Positions 62,151 through 64,000 of a stretch of 64,000 bases of DNA are shown piece after piece. Every line of letters begins with the position of its first letter. The stretch's first letter is position 1. A program made the translations under genes and the position numbers. Source of the stretch: Ifrita kowaldi (lineage: Eukaryota > Chordata > Aves > Passeriformes > Cinclosomatidae); the NCBI GenBank assembly GCA_013398055.1, contig VZRS01007376.1, positions 591,365 through 655,364 of the forward strand, read 5' to 3'. The notes beneath the pieces were generated by a model, which was given only the letters and a program-made list of their open reading frames with translations, was not told the DNA's origin and did not search any database.

Positions 62151-64000
62151 CAAGAATTACTTGAACAGTGCCTACTATAAAAACTACCTAAATATTTTCA
62201 TAAACACACACAGTTGCTCACCTGGGGGGGTCTTTCAGGGAGAGAAAATGAGGATTCACAGAAGATAAATTGTGATGGGCCCAGTTCCACCAACCTTAAT
62301 TATCTCAAACAATTGTTTAGCATGCAAAGATCCATTTGTTTCAGTGGATTATGTGCAAGAATGAAAGAGTCATCACTTAATGTGTGTCACCTCACAGAGC
62401 AGAAATTAAAAGCTGAGAAACAGGGTGAGTATACTGAAAAATCAAACATGGAAAACCAGAGCATGCTGTAATGACATTGTATATATATAAAAAATATTCC
62501 TTCCTCCATTTTTCTCTTTAGTTTCATTCCTGAAAACATAGCTAAGATACATTTTATGTTGGAAATGTCCAGAAAAAAAACAACACAATGATCAGAGATA
62601 ATAATGGCACATAATCTCCCATCTTTGTGGAATAATCTCCCTGTCATAGTGGCAGAAGCCTTATCCTTAGAGAAGAGCTAGCAAGAACTTGACTGAGGAA
62701 TTCAACATGATGGACAGGGAAAACCATTCAATGAACAGTTAGCATATGCCATGTCCTGCAGGAATGCAGCCCTTCTATCATCTGATGGCTCTTGCTGCTG
62801 CAGAAATCAAAGACGTCTTGGATTACCAGGGGGAAAAAAAAGAGGAAGATGCTTTGTCAATTAAGAAAATGATGATGGGTATATTTCCATAACCTGATTT
62901 GGTGAGATCAGGTGATGTACACCTAAAATACTCAGGGATGAGCTCAGGGTGTCAGAACAGATGGGTCTTCCTGCCCATGCCACTAGCTCCTGGGATGGCC
63001 TTCAACGGGTCACTGCAGCATTCCCTAGCCTCCATATCCTCCGAACACACTCATCAAGCTGTTATGACACCTAATTAATTATTTTATAGTAGTGGCTCCT
63101 TCACCAGACCTGGGGATTCCTGATTCAAAAGTACCAGAAAAGTTCTAACCACTGTATTATTTTCAAGTATAAAATCCTAACGACTTCAGCAGCTTTTCAC
63201 TGCTCACTGGGCAGCCAGTGAGTGGCTGGAATTGACAGCTTCTGGCTGCCTTATTACCACTCATGTATCTATGGAAATGGATGACAGATCTGCAGAAACA
63301 ACAAGAAAGTTTTTAAAATATTACTTTTCTCCATAACAGAGAAAAATAATCACACTAGAAGACGTAAATTTCAAGAGAGGAATTCAAAGCACTTTCCATA
63401 ATTTGCTTCTTCTCCACGTAACTCCTGTGAGCAAAGCAGAGAGCTGGGAGGGGACGTCGCAGCCCCACTGTGACATGCAGCCAGGCCTGGGACGGAGGAA
63501 ATCAGCAGCTGCTCAGTAGCACGGCACTGCAGGAGGAGACAGGAAGTGCAGATAACGATGCCCAATTGAAACCAGCGCCTCAATGGAATTATCTGGTGTG
63601 GAATTTGGCTCGGGCAGTGCACTTCGCACTCCTGCTCTTTGCAAAAGCCTTACTGCTGAGGTTTCTGCCCATCCATTCTGTAACATCAGGAAAGAAAAGT
63701 GAGTTTTAAGCCAGCAGAAGCTGCAGAGGCACAACTGAGTAGCTCTGGCCACATAGCCAAGTGTTGTCTTTCAAACTCCAGGCCTGAAAGTCAGGCTTTA
63801 ATTTATTTTTGTCTATATAGACATAGAGTTTGTGGAGCAAATGAGAGTGAGGAATCTTCAAAACCCAAACCATTCAAACTATCCCTGGTATTAGGTTATA
63901 CAAACTCTTCAGCCACCACCCCTTTATGTACTACAACACACCAACTGTGGAAATGAGAGAATAATTGAGTTTCCATGCTCTCCATCCCCTTCCCCAGTGC
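62151..64000. other. Unique non-coding sequence; weak exon-like segment near 63.5-63.7 kb
   Basis: Mostly AT-rich and unrecognised. Between 63420 and 63709 the DNA is GC-richer. A 79-codon plus-strand frame (from 63470) runs into a consensus-like splice donor GTGAGT at 63699-63704, but no convincing acceptor or protein family is visible and an opposite-strand frame of the same length exists. I therefore leave it as non-coding. Confidence 0.4.

Noticed and set aside
1..64000. CRISPR arrays, tRNA/rRNA operons, prokaryotic operons, IS elements or viral genomes
   Set aside because: No regularly spaced repeats, no tRNA-type B box (GGTTCGAATCC) in a foldable context, no dense long frames and no ribosome-binding-site pattern. 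The composition and repeats are those of a vertebrate nuclear genome.

Overview
The window looks like non-coding, gene-poor DNA from a sauropsid vertebrate nuclear genome, most likely a bird. It is AT-leaning and CpG-poor, with only short simple repeats. I recognise no Alu, B1 or L1-like sequence. The few interspersed repeats I can recognise are old and decayed: a CR1-type 3' end (42884-42975), a CR1/L3-like reverse-transcriptase remnant (about 61642-62150), MIR-like SINE fragments and two short pieces resembling ancient amniote MITE-like repeats. Crocodilian or turtle origin cannot be excluded from sequence alone.

I find no protein-coding gene I can support. Open frames on both strands are short (the longest is 177 codons) and overlap each other in opposite orientations. 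They have low-complexity or haphazard composition, and none resembles a known family except the decayed LINE reverse transcriptase. I also see no tRNA, rRNA, U6 or 7SK gene. The window is best read as an intergenic desert or the inside of a very large intron.

Layout. 1-15.6 kb: moderately GC-rich start with a pyrimidine triplet repeat, then unique sequence with two MIR-like pieces, one MITE-like fragment and a cluster of AT-rich hairpins at 13.89-14.02 kb. 15.6-23.5 kb: the most structured stretch. It has low repeat content and homeodomain/SOX/FOX/GATA-type words, and contains a duplicated palindromic GATA-SOX element at 20452-20503 and 21860-21949. 23.5-33 kb: ordinary unique DNA with one MIR-like fragment. 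33.4-42.8 kb: AT-rich candidate conserved non-coding blocks, a Z-DNA-prone CA/CG/TG tract and a G-quadruplex motif. 42.9-48.4 kb: CR1 end, a small isolated CpG-rich patch after an A-rich tract, another ancient repeat, and a candidate regulatory block. 48.4-64 kb: mostly unique DNA with a 22-bp exact tandem duplication, a second CpG-richer patch and the LINE remnant.

The observation most worth following is the duplicated 39-bp element at about 20.45 and 21.9 kb. Two copies 1.4 kb apart agree at 32 of 39 positions, and the outer halves are nearly identical. One copy carries 9-bp inverted arms, and a third half-copy and a perfect 10-bp hairpin sit beside the other. It could be a repeated composite enhancer module or the remnant of an undescribed ancient palindromic transposon.
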